Assembly: GCA_023078555.1 (NCBI GenBank)
Contig: CM041198.1
Location: 398,856 to 462,855 of the forward strand
Reading direction: 5' to 3'
Source: Ulva prolifera
Taxonomy: Eukaryota > Chlorophyta > Ulvophyceae > Ulvales > Ulvaceae
Length of the DNA stretch: 64,000 bases
The position numbers were made by a program, and so were the translations under genes. Below, in pieces: positions 11,851 to 24,123 of this stretch. Positions within the stretch are counted from its first letter, which is position 1. Each line of letters opens with the position of its first letter. A model generated the notes under the pieces. That model saw only the letters and a list, made by a program, of their open reading frames with translations. It searched no databases and had not been told where the DNA came from.

Positions 11851-14322
11851 CTACTCCCGGACGTCTAGAACGACCCGCATCAGCTCGTACACATAGTAAC
11901 CTAGCGCAGCTGAAGGCAGGACCTGCAGCGCGTTGGGTGCGATGCCAGCGTACAGCCCTCGCAGGCCGTAGTCCTTCGTGCTCATGTGCAACGCCACCGC
12001 CAGCCGCTTCCGGAAGGATGTTCTGCCCTGCACACGTCCGACCGTCACGCCCATGCAACGCCCCCTCGCAGCCACAAACCGCGGACGAAGCAATAACCAC
12101 ATTCATTGCATGGGATTGCTTTCACCGCGCCGCCCCCTCACAGCCACACACCGTCGACGACTCCTCGACAATCGAATGCAGTTGCGCCGCGCCACTGCGC
12201 ACATTGCACAGCTGAGCGCTGCCGGCCAGGGGGGCGGACATGGGCGCGGCGGCTGCGCAGTGCCGCGCTGGGGACAGGGCGCCACCTGGGCCATGTCACA
12301 GCTGGCCCCCGCCTGCTGCGTGCCGCATGCTCCCCAGCGCACAGGCAGCCCACTGATCGAGCGCTTCTGCCGCCGCTGCGGCGATGTCGCGCGGGTGTCA
12401 GCATGCGTGCAGGCTCTGGGCGGACAGGCTGCCTCCACCAGCGTGCGCCGCTTCGTGGCGGAATCAGGCCAGACTCGTGCCGATCAGGCGGGGCGAGGCC
12501 GCACCGTGTTGGCGATGATCGCGGCGGCAGGGTTCCTCGCCAGCTCGCGGGCCGCCAGCACCCGCTCGAGCTGCATCTTGCGCCTGATGACCTCCAGCGG
12601 GTACGTCACCGTCTCGGCGCAGAGGCCGGCGAGCGCGCCGTACAGCAGCGTGGCCGCCGTGCCGAGCCGCATGCGGTGCTCCGCCTTGTCATGCGCACCT
12701 GCAGCCACCGCGCGCCGGCGTCAGGTGCGTCCAGGTCGTGGTGAGTCGCGGGCGGTGCATGGGCACTGTGCGACTGGCGTATGGGCCATACATCCAGGTA
12801 GCAGCAAGTGTGCCTGAATTGATGCAAGGGTGGACTCACATGCATGAGGATGCATGCACGGTAGCGGACTATGCAGTTGGACGGCGCTGAGGCGGCGCGT
12901 CGCGAATGCACGGTGGCTGCAGGAGAGACACACAGCACCCAGGCTGCGTGTTCTGAGTGAAGACTGATGTGGGTGGATGGGGCCGCATGCGTCGGGTGGA
13001 CCATCATGGCAGACCGGTGGGACGGCGCCACGATGGCCGTGCACCGAGGCTGGAGGCTGCAGCTGCATCCACGCTCTGGCAGGCTCTGTGCGGCCTGCGC
13101 AGGTTTCAGCCAGGCAGGCATGCATGGGAGCCGGCGGCACATGCGTGCTGTCGGGGCGCACGTGGATCGGCGCCTTGCCGGGCGAGATGCTTGCTCTTCA
13201 AAAAGTCATACCTGCAGCACCGCGGTCACCACCTGTCACACATGCCGCCAGCCGTTCCTAGTCCGGCCCCAAGCGTAGCATGCACGGTACATAGAGCGGG
13301 AGATCAGCTGCACCGGGGGCCGGCAAGCGCTGCAGCCTCGCTTGTCCGGTGCGAGGCGATGCAGGCAAACAAGAAGAGCCGGGACAGGGGGGGAGGGGTG
13401 GTCGAGGCTGCGCACGTGCCGTAAAACGTGGCGCCGCCGACGGCCATGCTGGCGAGCGCGGGTAGGCATCCGGTGTAGAACGCGCCGAGGCCCTCCTGGG
13501 CGACCATGTCCAGGACGGTCCGGGGCAGGCTCTTCTGGTGGCGGGGGGACATCATGCGGGTGCGCACGATGTCGAGAGGCATGCACGTCACCGTCGCAAA
13601 CATGCCGGCGCCAGCGCCGGCGAGGAAGCGCTCGTAGCCGCAGCTGCTGCCGCCGCACCACCTCCGGATGGCGGTGTTGAGGTAGTCAAAGGCGGTGTAG
13701 TTGACTGCCTTGAAGGGTGCAGTCCGCACACAGTTCAGCATGTTGCCACGCCAGAAGTTTCGCAAGCCTGCAGGCGGCACACTGTACTTGGCCGAGCGTG
13801 TTGGCTGCAGTGGCATTGAACTACCTGGCCTCACTGTGCCTGTCTGCAGCAGTCGTGACAGCGGGGACCGGTCAGACTGTGGACAGCACCAAGCTGTACA
13901 TGTCTCGAGATGGAGAGTGCCCAAGGCTTGTTCCTGTGCAATCGTTGAAGTGCATGCCCGGGCAGTCACAGCAGTCCATGCGGTGCCTGGCTGGGAGAGC
14001 GAGTGCTTGCGGAAATGGTGGGATGGTCCTGCCGTTCGGGTACAGCTTGTCCACGGGGACTGAAGCACGTCGAGGCGCGGACGTGTAGATGAGAACTGTT
14101 GAGTTTGAACCAGGACGGAAGGGGTTATGCAGCCCTACCTCCAGTCGTCCAGATGTGCCCTACTGCTGCAGGCCACTTGTTGCCGTGCTGTTGGTTCAGA
14201 ATCACCTCCATCTTGACACGCTCCAGTGGCGCCACCACCGTCCTGCTGACGATGGCACTGATTGCCCCACATGATAGATGCTTGACTGTCTCATTGGACC
14301 GTCGCATATGGTTTAGCACCGT
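11851..14322 (-). CDS. Mitochondrial substrate carrier, BTL (Brittle-1-like) type, 5' end not found
   Basis: Five exons join in phase: 14322-14139, 13767-13416, 13211-13162, 12698-12505 and 12027-11851. They sum to 957 nt, 318 residues plus stop. Carriers of this family have three repeats of two membrane helices with a PxD/ExxR/K signature. Here these are APLERVKM (repeat 1), MPLDIVRTRM (repeat 2) and YPLEVIRRKM (repeat 3), with WRGNMLNCVRTAPFKAVNY and YAGIAPNALQVLPSAALGYY typical of plant BTL1/BTL2, probable adenine-nucleotide carriers. The 50-nt exon (YDFLKSKHLARQ) is easily missed, but phases demand it. The first exon shown starts at an AG acceptor, so the N-terminal targeting segment must be upstream of 14322. 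Substrate is inferred from subfamily only. Confidence 0.88.
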
Positions 14323-15576
14323 CTGCACTGAAGACCGTACAACGCCAAGCGTCCTCGGTAGTACACGCTCGGCTGTGATGCTGGCGAGACGCACTGCACA
14401 TTGCACTCGCTCGAGCGCATCAAAAGGTGAAAGCTCCCATTGAGATTCAATTGTACTTGCTGATCTCTTGTGGCAACTACAGCGGGCGTTGCAACGCAAC
14501 CATGGGCGAGGGAAATCCGCCAGTTTTCCAAGCACCTTTTCGCAAGCGCTTTGAAGAGCCCCTCCTTCGCCCCAATCTAAAGCTGCTCGATGCGTGGAAG
14601 GGAGACAGTGTGGCTGGCACGCCACACGCACCGGGGAGCACCATGCCGTGCGTCGCTTCAAACGCGACCATACCGCAGTGCTCTCTATAATCACGCTAGG
14701 TCATGACCAGTCAACACAAATGAGTTTGAAGAGCAACGAAGCCGCACAGAGCGGCGACGAGGTTCGTAAAGACGCCAAAGACAGCAGGATTCCGTTTAAC
14801 AAGCCTATCAGCTCATCCTGGACCGCAAACCCGAGGACGCCTCACAGCAAACACAGTTACCATATAAATTCTACCGGTGGAGTGGTCAAGTAAATACCCT
14901 GCAGCATACACTATGCACGGTCGGAAGCAGGAGAACTGACAGGATGCCAAAACTGCAATTCGTGGGTTGGATCATCGTGGAACGCACACGCATTCCGATC
15001 GTCAATCATGGCTTCGTATGGTCATGTGAGGAATACGGGCGCCTTGGGCATACGGCAGCGCGGGCTGTGGGATGCATGGACCCCAGGGCTGAAAGTGCAG
15101 TACTGTAGAATGGCAGTTGCTTGAGTGGGTGATCGGGGAATTTTGCATAGTGGCGGCAATGCGCCTGGAGAAACGCAACTATGGTGCTGACGTGAATTAC
15201 ATTATTTCTCAACGGCCCGAACTTTGCTCTCAATTGCTGTAATCGCTGATTTGTGCTCGCGTGCGTGGCCCCACGAACTCACTTCTCTGCAACAGGTTCG
15301 TCGATCACTGAGGCATCGGCTTGCGGTCACACTCGCAGATTTACACTTCAGCTTGAGGTAAGGTGGTGTCGATAGAATCATCAGCGTCCTGGTAAGCGCT
15401 GTCTACATGCCGTGTGGAGTCCCTGTAGCAGCGTCGTGGCCACAACGCATCGTATTGCCACAAAACACGAGCTCACAAGACGGATGTAAATATGCATCTG
15501 TGTATGCACAGCTCTCTGTCCACGGGGCCGCTCGCCTGTGCACACCTCTCCACTCACTTGTGCTCTGACGATGTAG
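14323..15576. other. Divergent intergenic region
   Basis: The minus-strand carrier and the plus-strand fibrillin diverge from here. The missing first exon of the carrier, and possibly a first exon with the fibrillin transit peptide, should lie in this stretch, but I could not pick them out. Confidence 0.3.
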
Positions 15577-16804
15577 ATGGCAAGCCACGTTTTCTGTGGA
15601 CATGGGTCCACCGGACATAGACCTCACGCAAGAAGCTGCATCTGCCACGTTGCTCAGCCAGGAGGGCCATCCGATTCTCCAGGGAGGTCCGGCAACGGGG
15701 CCCCAGTGCCAGCTGCTGTGGGTGTGGGCATGGGACCGCCTGTGGGCGTATCAGAAGCAACACTGCAGGACCAGATCGTAGAAAGCTCCAGAACTTCAGA
15801 GATCTATGCCAGTGAGTCGAACAAGGATGACTTGTTAGGGGAACGCAACCAGTTGAAGCTCAGCATCCTCAATGCTGTGGCAGGTACCCATCTCGACTCA
15901 CAGCTTCGCACTTCGAGCTCACAAAGCCATGATCATGGTGAATCCTGACTAATATTCTTGCAGGCACCGATCGTGGAGCTTCTGCCACGCTCTTGAGGCA
16001 TCGGAAAGTGGCCCAGCTGACAGAAGACCTGGCTGCCATGAATCCCACGCAAGACGCCTTCACAGGCCCAGGCGCCACAATCAATGGCTCCTGGGAGCTT
16101 GTGTATACTACAGCTGAGACGTTCAGGTGTGATAGGTTGACACACCCCCACGCGGTGCACCACAACTCCGCCACCTGAGGAAGATGGCCACCCATGCGGT
16201 GCTTGAGCTGGGCATCATCAATTTGAAGACATGCGCAATTGACGAGAAACTCGTGCATATAGGTCCAGCCCCTTCTTCTGGGCGTTTGCTGAAGGCCTCA
16301 TACGTGATCGGGACATGGCATCAGCCATCTTTGCCATCACTGACAGCATCCCCGGGGCATATATAGGCCAGGCAGTGCAGGAGATAGACATGCAGGCAGG
16401 CTCACTCGTGTCAAAGGTCAAGATGACGGTCTTCCCTGCCCTTTCAGGCACAGTTGTGACCACATCGACCATCACAGGTGTGCACTTACAAAGAATATTG
16501 GCGCTTCAGCTGCAATGTGCCTGCCACCCGCCCCAGTCTTCCTTACGGCAGCCACAAAGAGGGGTTCAATGCACGTGTAGGATACGGCACAGACTGTGAG
16601 GTAACAGTCCAGGACACCCGGGTCGATGACAGCGTGTTCTCGCCTCTTCTCGATGGCATTGCTGTGCCTGTGCGGCAGATCTTTGAGCAGCTGCGGGGAG
16701 CAGGGGCCACCACGGTGGATGCAACAGTCATGTACCTCGATGACGATTTCAGGATAGTCCGGACCATAGACGACCAGGTGTTCATGTACACGCGCATCGT
16801 GTAA
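15577..16804 (+). CDS. Plastid lipid-associated protein / fibrillin (PAP domain)
   Basis: Exons 15577-15883, 15964-16126, 16263-16477 and 16581-16804 join in phase and total 909 nt, 302 residues plus stop. Fibrillins are lipid-binding lipocalin-like proteins of thylakoids and plastoglobules. Family features: an N-terminal helix LKLSILNAVAGTDRG, NGSWELVYTTAETFRSSPFF, SIPGAYIGQAVQEIDMQAGS, and the C-terminal strand pair TVMYLDDDFRIVRTIDDQVF with MYTRIV at the end. The ATG chosen directly follows an AG, and the first 40 residues (MASHVFCGHGSTGHRP) are a poor transit peptide, so a further upstream exon is possible. The third acceptor (GTGTAG/GATACG) was chosen because it alone gives the right phase and restores the domain. 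Confidence 0.82.
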
Positions 16805-16906
16805 GATCACCATACCAAACAGATGCATATTGTTCGTCCACATTGCTAGCAGCACTGTTGCAAGCAACGTCAAGCATGGTCGTAAAGCAGCCTCGTCCAC
16901 ACAGCC

Positions 16907-19554
16907 TCAGCTGGCAGCATCTGTCCACTGCACAGCAGACACCTTCACCGCGGCCTGTTCATCTGGTTGAGAAGCGCTCTGCAACAGCATATCGATGAAC
17001 GTGCCCGAGGTGCCTTTGCTCGCATATCCTGGGTTGATGCACACAGTTTTTGCACCTGCAATCCATCTGGACAATCAGTGACACCACCATGAGCCCAGTG
17101 ACAAACACCAGCACTCTCTGCGTGAGGAGCTCACCACCGCTGCAGTCCTCACCTCGTGCCTGCACCATTTTCACGCACGGAGGGAATGGAGCCGGCAGCG
17201 CAAGCACGTGCGGCGTGCGCGGCAGGTCCAGGTGCTCCGTGTGCGCAAAGTCGATGCATGCATTCGGCGCAGGTGGGAAGACCGGGTACATGTGGTTCTG
17301 CTGCAGCACATGCTGGAACAGCCGCGCTATCCGGTCCTGCCCCGCCTGCACATGGCCCCCGTGTCAGAGCATGCAACGGGCCCGCCAGCACCGCGGTGGC
17401 CACACCACTCCGACCGACAGACGTGCGCATGCGCACGCCGCTGCAGCGGAGCGCAGCCGCTGATCGCAAACGCTCGAGCGCAGCCTGTTCATGCCTTCGC
17501 GATTTGCAAGCCGGGCAGCACGCTGGAGCGCGGATACCTCGTGGTCATGTGGGGCATGGGCGGAGGCAACAAGACCGCAAAGCCTCGGGCAATGACGGGG
17601 CGCCAGCAATGCCAGAGGGAGCGATACAGCGGGAGGGGACGGGGGCCCGCACCAGCTCCCCGACAGCCGCGGAGCTCAGGTCAAAGAGCACCGTGCTCGA
17701 TGACACGGTGAGGCCGCTGTCGCCGGCCTGGAGGTGCGCGGGGGACGGCAGCATGTCCAGGTGCGGCGCGCCGGGCAGCGCGGGCTGCGGGTGCACCGGC
17801 ACGTGGTGCGCGTCGGCCGCAGCCGGCTGCAGCAGCACCTGCGTCTGGGGGCACTGCTGGCTGAACTCCTGCAGTGGCGCGAGCACCTGCACAGCCCCAG
17901 CACCTCAGCAGCAGAGGTGCCTGCCGCGGCATGGGTGGCTGAAGTGCGCGCAGGCCTGCACCACCCGGTGAATGCAAGCACCTCCAACACCGCTGGCCGC
18001 GTCGACAGACCAGAGCCGGAACGGCGTGGGCGGACGGTCTGCTGTGAAACCTCCTTGGCACCCGCCTGCCTTGGCGTTGTTGCGCTCCGCAGAGGCACAT
18101 GCTCGCAAGTGGGCCCTGACGGGGGAGCAGAGGGGCAGCAGGAGCGCACCTGCTGAGCGAACAGGTGTTGGAAAGTGACCCGCAGCGTCTTGAGGGACGG
18201 GTGGGTGTCTGGTATGAACGGGCCGCAGATCAGCAGCGTGTCTGGCTGGACTGCGCGGCAGTGGTGCAGCACCGCATGCAGCGCCTGGAAGGTGAGCTGC
18301 CCTGTGCCTGGGACGAAGGGGCCTGCTGCGATGACAATCCTGCTTGGCAGCGCTGCTTGCTCCGGCGGGCTTGCACTTGCTGGGCTGTCGAGGGCTGGGA
18401 AGGCGTCCACGACTGAGTGTGCTGTGAGGCATGCTCCGGTGGGATTGCGGCCTTTAATGCCGACAATCTGACCCGGGAAGAATGAGCATGTCGTCAGCAG
18501 GGCACAATCAAGTCTCACCCGTGCGCCATCGCTGCCTGCCCGTGACCCCTCCAGCTCAAGCGTGGCAATGCTCGAGGTTGCAGAGTCGGCGTTGTGGCAG
18601 ATTCGGCCGACCACGGCAACGTTTTCTGTGGAGCTGGAATTCACTGCTGTGAGGTTCCAGCCGGAGGAGCGAAGATGAGCCTCCATTGTTGTGATCCGCC
18701 TCTCCAGGTGAGCGGCAGCTGCAGGAAGGAAGCTGGACAGAGTGCGAAATGGCACCGGCATCTGAGGTCCGGCGCACTTGAGCTTTTCACCCGATGCCTG
18801 CACAGATTCACATCACATGGGCCAGCCAGGCACAGGGGACGGCGCAAGAGGGACCTGGTGTGTGGTGTTGTGTGTCGGTCGCAAGGAGTCCGTGGGAGCG
18901 GACCTGACTGCGATCGAGAACACCCCCATTCAAGATTGGAGTGATCTTTAGGTTAAATGGTCTGGGTGCTGTTGCAGCTGGAGCTGGTATGTCAGCCATG
19001 ACGACGTCCTGGACTGTACTTGGTGTCGCAGCTGGTGCAGGAGGAACAGGAGTCCGCAACTGCGGCTTGATGACGCTAGCAAGAGGAGATGGAGCCGCTG
19101 GTGGAACACTGCACAAGACTAGAGGAGGATCAAACACCGAAAGCAGGCGACAGACGTGACCATGGCAATAATTTGGGCAAGACGCACAACGCTGAGGACG
19201 CGGCGTGTGATGTGTTGCCTGTAACATTTTCCTTGGCTTTCTCTCGTTTCAGATACTCAGAGAATATGCCGAAGAAGTGTTTCGTTATGGGCTCGCCAAG
19301 CTTCTTCCTGTACAAGCCCCATGGACCAGTCGAGCAGAGTATGACAGAGCAGATAGAGATCTTGTTCAACATACCACAATTTGCAAGAGACCATACTTAT
19401 TCAAAGCAAACAGCTCAAATTGCTCTGCAAGCTCTGGCGCGGTAAGTCCCAGCTGACGCGAAAGGCCCGCAGCGCTGTGCCAGACCAGATCGTCTTCGCA
19501 TTCAAAGTCGCTGAATGCCTTCTTCAGCACCTTAATCTCAGAAGAAGATGACAT
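16907..19554 (-). CDS. POLA2: DNA polymerase alpha subunit B
   Basis: Exons 19554-19397, 19108-18904, 18797-18150, 17886-17653, 17345-17153 and 17055-16907 join in phase: 1587 nt, 528 residues plus stop. This is the non-catalytic B subunit that tethers Pol alpha-primase at origins. It has an N-terminal helical domain (KVLKKAFSDFECEDDLVWHS), a Pro/Ala-rich linker, an OB fold (ENVAVVGRICHNADSA) and an inactive calcineurin-like phosphoesterase domain (SFFPGQIVGIKGRN, RIVIAAGPFVPGTGQLTFQA, LLICGPFIPDTHPSLKTL, QHVLQQNHMYPVFPP, VCINPGYASKGTSGTFIDML). An extra exon may lie in intron 1: after an acceptor at 19308 the same-strand frame KKLGEPITKHFFGIFSEYLK fits in phase and resembles the end of the N-terminal domain. 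Its donor is unclear, and the model works without it. A neighbouring start at 19566 is possible. Confidence 0.9.
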
Positions 19555-19904
19555 CAAAGCTCTCAAATGGACTGCAGGAACACTGAATTACCCGCCGAAG
19601 GAGGGGCTCATTTATGTCCGACGATGCTCAAGACGGCAGAAGCAAAGCATCTTCGAAACTGGCCACTACGCGGGGAGGATAGCACAGGTACGTGTTTGCA
19701 CTGTTCGCGACGTTGTAGGTGTAAGCGAATGGGATGCATCGGCTGACGGAATTCGAATCGCTTGCGAGAGACAGTGACACGGTTGACACGGTTTGAAAAT
19801 GCAAATTTGGAAACGAGACACGCTGTCGGCTTGGCTGAGGTACGACAGTGAATTCAGTGCTGTCAGGACAGATGCAAGGGACCAAGTGGTTACAAGTATC
19901 TGCG

Positions 19905-20654
19905 TCAATCGTCGAAATCCGAGTCTTCGTCGCCGCTACCGTGTGCTATCAAGCCCGGTCGCACACTCCGTCGCACTTGGTCCTCCTCCGCTGGCTCGTC
20001 TCGATTACTAGTGTTTTGCTTCAAGACTCCCGCCGACTTCATTCTTCGTTCTAGAACATCTGTGTCAAAATCATCCTTCTTCCCGAGTTCATCAAACCCC
20101 ACGACCCTGTCTACAGCTACACCGTTCACAAACATGATCACACAGGGCAGCATTTGCACTTGCAGTTTCGCCACAAAGAATGGCGTATCCGGCGCATTTA
20201 TCTTGCAAAAGCGTGTAGCAAAGTATTTTGGAGCAAGGATCTTGAGATGCTTGTCCATGATTTTGCACCGTTCAAAGTCTTTGTGAAAGAAGTGGCATGC
20301 CACGAGCTCAGTCTTGGTGACCACGTCTAGGAACTCCCCTTCACTGATGTCAGTGACCTCACCGTGTCCCTTGTGTGACATCTGTTGTCTCTTTTCTCGT
20401 TCAGACTTGAGCTCAGCCAGACGCTGCTCATGGAGGTGATTAAGTTCAGGATCATCTAAAAGATCTTCTACATCAACATTAGCGTGTTTTGCTGTTGCGT
20501 TCTTCTGTTCCTCAGCTTCCAGGAGTTCCTGTATGTACATGTTCACTGGAGTACTTGCCCAAACCAGTCTGGAGCTGGTCTACAGTGGGTAGCTTACCTG
20601 CCCGTAATCTCGAGCAGCAGCCATCATGGCCTCTCCATAGGCCAAGGTGTTCAT
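19905..20654 (-). CDS. TXNDC9-like / phosducin-like thioredoxin-fold protein
   Basis: Two exons, 20654-20598 and 20528-19905, joined in phase at CAG/GAA, give 226 residues, the size of animal TXNDC9 (PhLP3). These proteins bind the cytosolic chaperonin CCT and modulate actin and tubulin folding. Seen here: an N-terminal acidic helix (ELLEAEEQKNATAKHA), the linker KSEREKRQQMSHKGHGEVTD, the thioredoxin-like core VACHFFHKDFERCKIMDKHL, in which a single Cys stands where true thioredoxins have CxxC (normal for this family), and VVGFDELGKKDDFDTDVLE. The tail is acidic (GDEDSDFDD). The start is the first ATG of the short exon; two further ATGs follow nine codons later. Confidence 0.92.
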
Positions 20655-21426
20655 TCTGTGCTTGAACGTCTGTACTCTTTCCGCGTCCTGCAGACATTCT
20701 GAGTGTGAGAGAGCATGTACACCAGGCAGTAACAGCGCTTCCAGCAATTGCCCTGCTCGCACCATGGCTGTCAATTCAATCTGGCCTCAGAGAACAGTCT
20801 GAATACTTTGCAGGACTGTCGTCGACAGCAATAATCCAACCTCGGGCGTGCTTGCCAGATAAACGCAGCTCACAACACGACTCACGCGGCTCCTTAGCAT
20901 CATCAACGAAGCACTCGACAGCATCGATGTGCTGCCATCAGCACATGCGCAATCTGGTTCACATCAATCCAGGTTTGGCAGATTCAACACTCGCCCGGCA
21001 GTGGCTACAGGCACACCTGTGCACACAGTCTTCTTCAGTACACACAGTCACTCTCGCGCGCCTTGTCATCAATTACTGTTTAATATATCAAGGTCACGGT
21101 GTTACGCAAACAACTGATATGACCGCATAAATATTGCATACAAGAACTGCAACCTGTCGCTCCGGCTAGAACCGCTGGGATGCTGTACCGCTCGCTGCCC
21201 ATTCTTCACTGACAATCTCAGTTCACCTCAACCAGACCTACTTCTCTTCCTCAACACCACACCTACAGCCGTGATCACTACGTAAATGCTCTTGTCAGTT
21301 CGGACGGCCATAGCGCTTCTGCCTACGTACACGCTCTCCTTACTTCGCCGCAAGCCTGCGAAACACTGTGCTCCTCACCGAGCCAGTGCATCCAGCTGTG
21401 CCGCGAGTTCAAGGCCACACCCAGCA
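20655..21426. other. Intergenic: upstream of the TXNDC9-like gene
   Basis: Nothing with coding character on either strand. It should contain the TXNDC9-like promoter and the 3' end of the gene that follows on the same strand. Confidence 0.35.
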
Positions 21427-24123
21427 CTACCCACAGCGCCTCCCTGTGGCCCCGCATCCTCCCGACCCCTTGCCCACGCCCTCGCCTGTGGCCGCTGCGA
21501 CCCAGATACTCAGGCTCTCGCCTCCGCCGCAGCGGTGCTTACCGTCTACGGCGCCAGTGTCGGGCTGCCTCGGCCGCAGAGCCGCAGCCGCGGGCAGGGG
21601 CCCACAGGGCGCCACATGCGCACGCTTCGCCCGGGCCCATTGCTGCTTCAGCGCCAGGAACTTGCTCACGGGGAAGTCCGGGCCGCCCCAGAAAGCAGCG
21701 CAGAGCTTGTCAGCGGACGGCCCGCCTGCACCCCAGGCTCGGGGGCCGAACCAAGGCTGCATCTCGATGTCCGCCTCGAACGGCGTGATGCGCTGCACGC
21801 AACACGCCCCCGGTGAGATCTAGCAAGGGAAGAGTTGTGCTTTCTGTGTGTGACAGCAGACCACAGCGGCGGCGGTCTCAGCATCAGCTCAGGCACCGCA
21901 TGCTGCTGACCGCAGCGCACAGGCATGCAGTAGCAGGAGACCACCGCGGCCGTTGTGAACTGCGCACCGCGTGCACAAGATGTTGTCGGACATCCCACGA
22001 GCCACACACTCGCAGTGGGCCGCACCAGGCGTGGGGGCAGTCAGCGACGACTCCGTGGATCTGTGTGACCGATAGCGGCCCCCACGAATGTGGGCTGCTG
22101 GATTAGGCAGGCCCATGCAGCCAGCTGGACAGCTGCCGTGCGCCATGGTGCAGGCAGCCACACACAAGACGTCACAAACTGGCCATAAACTATCACGACA
22201 GCGCAGCGACGCTGGGGGGGAGGGGGGTTGGAATCCACACGAATTTCATGATGACATTCCTCCAGCGTTCCAGCAAGCGCGTGCCCCCCAACCGGTTCAC
22301 CGTCCACACTGTGTCTGAGAACTTAATCGTGCATTCAAATAGGTCCGAATTTGCGCCGGTCATCGACTCGATGGCTCGCGAGCACCCTTCTGAGATTGTA
22401 GACACATCCCCCAGCAGCGGGCGCAGCACACAGCAGGGTCAACAGGTGCGCACCCCGGTCTCCGCCTGCACATGCACGCGCGCCATGCGTTTGCTGATGT
22501 ACCCGTTCGTCGGCAGGCACCGGCAGCGCAGCGCCGGCTGGCACCACGGCGCGGCCTCCGCGTACGGCGGTGGGGCCTGCGTGTCCTGCGCCACCTGCCG
22601 CAACGCCGCGCGCGGCTGGTGCGGGCGCGTCACTCCGGGCGAGCACGGCATGCACAGCGCATGCAGCACGCCAACGGAGACCGCGACCGCCGTCAGCAGC
22701 GCGGCGAGCGCGCCGGCCTGCGCGGCCGTGCTGCAGCCGTGGCCGTCGCCGAAGTCTGCAGCACACGCGGCACATGGTGCAGTGATATCGGCGTGACGCC
22801 CGGGGGTTGAATACACGTACAGCGCAAATGAGCCACAGTAACACCTCCATGTATGAGCTACCTGTTGCGCACTGTTTGGAGCCAGAAATCCAAGGGGACT
22901 GGCCAAACGCAACAGGACCACGCGGAGCAGTCAGCGCACTCCAGTTTCGAACGGACATCCAAGGACTAGATCATTGAGACATCGCTAGATTCGCAGGCAG
23001 CTCGTGTTGAATCATCAGCGCGTGTTGAATCATCAGCTCGACAACGCTCGGTGGCACCGGTGCTACCTCCACCAGCATCGAGGCGAGGCAGCCTGCAAGC
23101 ACACTGCTGAGCAGGAATAACCCAACAGGCGTGTTCCCTCTGTCCGGGAACAGCTCCCCGGCAGGCCAGAGCTACCCAGCAGATGCGCACGGGCAGCGTG
23201 TCAGGGCAGCGCACCACAGGACAGGGTGCCGCGGCGGTGGTCTATCGCAAAGCGGCAGGTGCAGCACGGTGACAGCTCCAGATCGCCGGTGGAAACATCG
23301 GCGGAGCAGTCCATGCGGACCCGTTGGAACGCGCCCTGCGGGCCCTGCCCCCCTGCACTCACTGTGGCCCTCAGCCACTGGCGCCCTCGGCCAATTGCAT
23401 CCCTGCGCTGGCGCACGCATGTAAACTGCATGCATGCCCCGCAAAGCAGAACGGCAGGCCCGGGCAGCATGCACAGCACAGGCGCCGCGCAATGCCACCC
23501 AACATGACTACCCCCGACATGCGTGACTCCCTGCAAGATGCGGCCCCCCGCAGCGCGCACAGCATGCACGCCTACCCTGCCGCCTGGCCAGCTCGACCAA
23601 GTCTGATCAAGTCGCGATGTGACTGGGTCCAGTGCTGTGCCGGCAGCTGTGGCGGAACACCATGAGACTCGAACGATCAAGAGCAACGATCGCCGAGGCT
23701 GGCAGAACTGTCTGCGACCAGAGCTGAATGCCAGACAGACGCACAGCAGCACGGCGGATGTGAGGGCGCGATGGCCGCACCTGGTGAGGCGTGGCGGCCA
23801 CAGGCGGCGCCGTAGCGCAGCAGGCCGGTGTCCGGGCTGGCGGAGCGCAGCAGCAGGAGGTCCCACTGCAGGTGGCCCGGCTGCCGCGGCCCCACGTCGG
23901 CCCCTCCTGCCCCTGCACCGTGCCCCGGCCCTGCCACCCACGACCCTGCACACGCAGCTGCCACGCTCGTTCCAGGCTGAGCAGCTGTGGCTGAAGGGAG
24001 GGCCTGCCATGCGTGCGACAGGCAGCGTGGCTGGCGTAGGGGACAGTTGAACAGCAACATGCACAAATGCATGCATTCATGCCGCAGTGAGGCGGTCACA
24101 GGGCTTCCTCTGCATACATCTGG
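21427..24123 (-). other. Probable 3' half of the GRDP-like gene or a separate minus-strand gene
   Basis: Several GC-rich minus-strand frames look coding but were not joined. At 22429-22193 the frame reads ISEGCSRAIESMTGANSD and TVWTVNRLGGTRLLERWRN. At about 22760-22530 a hydrophobic segment (AALLTAVAVSVGVLHAL) is followed by a Cys-containing stretch. At 21798-21600 it reads FEADIEMQPWFGPRAWGAGG. Around 23950-23800, HLQWDLLLLRSASPDTGLLR is also plausible. Plant GRDP proteins have long Gly/Cys-rich C-termini, so these may be their equivalent. The frames overlap with equally open frames on the other strand, a GC effect, so I give no exon coordinates. Confidence 0.3.

Noticed and set aside
13162-13416. 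GC-AG intron joining carrier exons 13417 and 12698 directly
   Set aside because: The phase fits, but it loses the YDFLKS segment of the family. A 50-nt exon with ordinary GT-AG sites explains the region better.
19089-19445. Plus-strand frame with a good polypyrimidine-AG acceptor at 19251
   Set aside because: It is antisense to POLA2 exon 1 and intron 1, with no upstream or downstream partner exon. The adjoining frame reads REYAEEVFRYGLAKLL, but I found no family.
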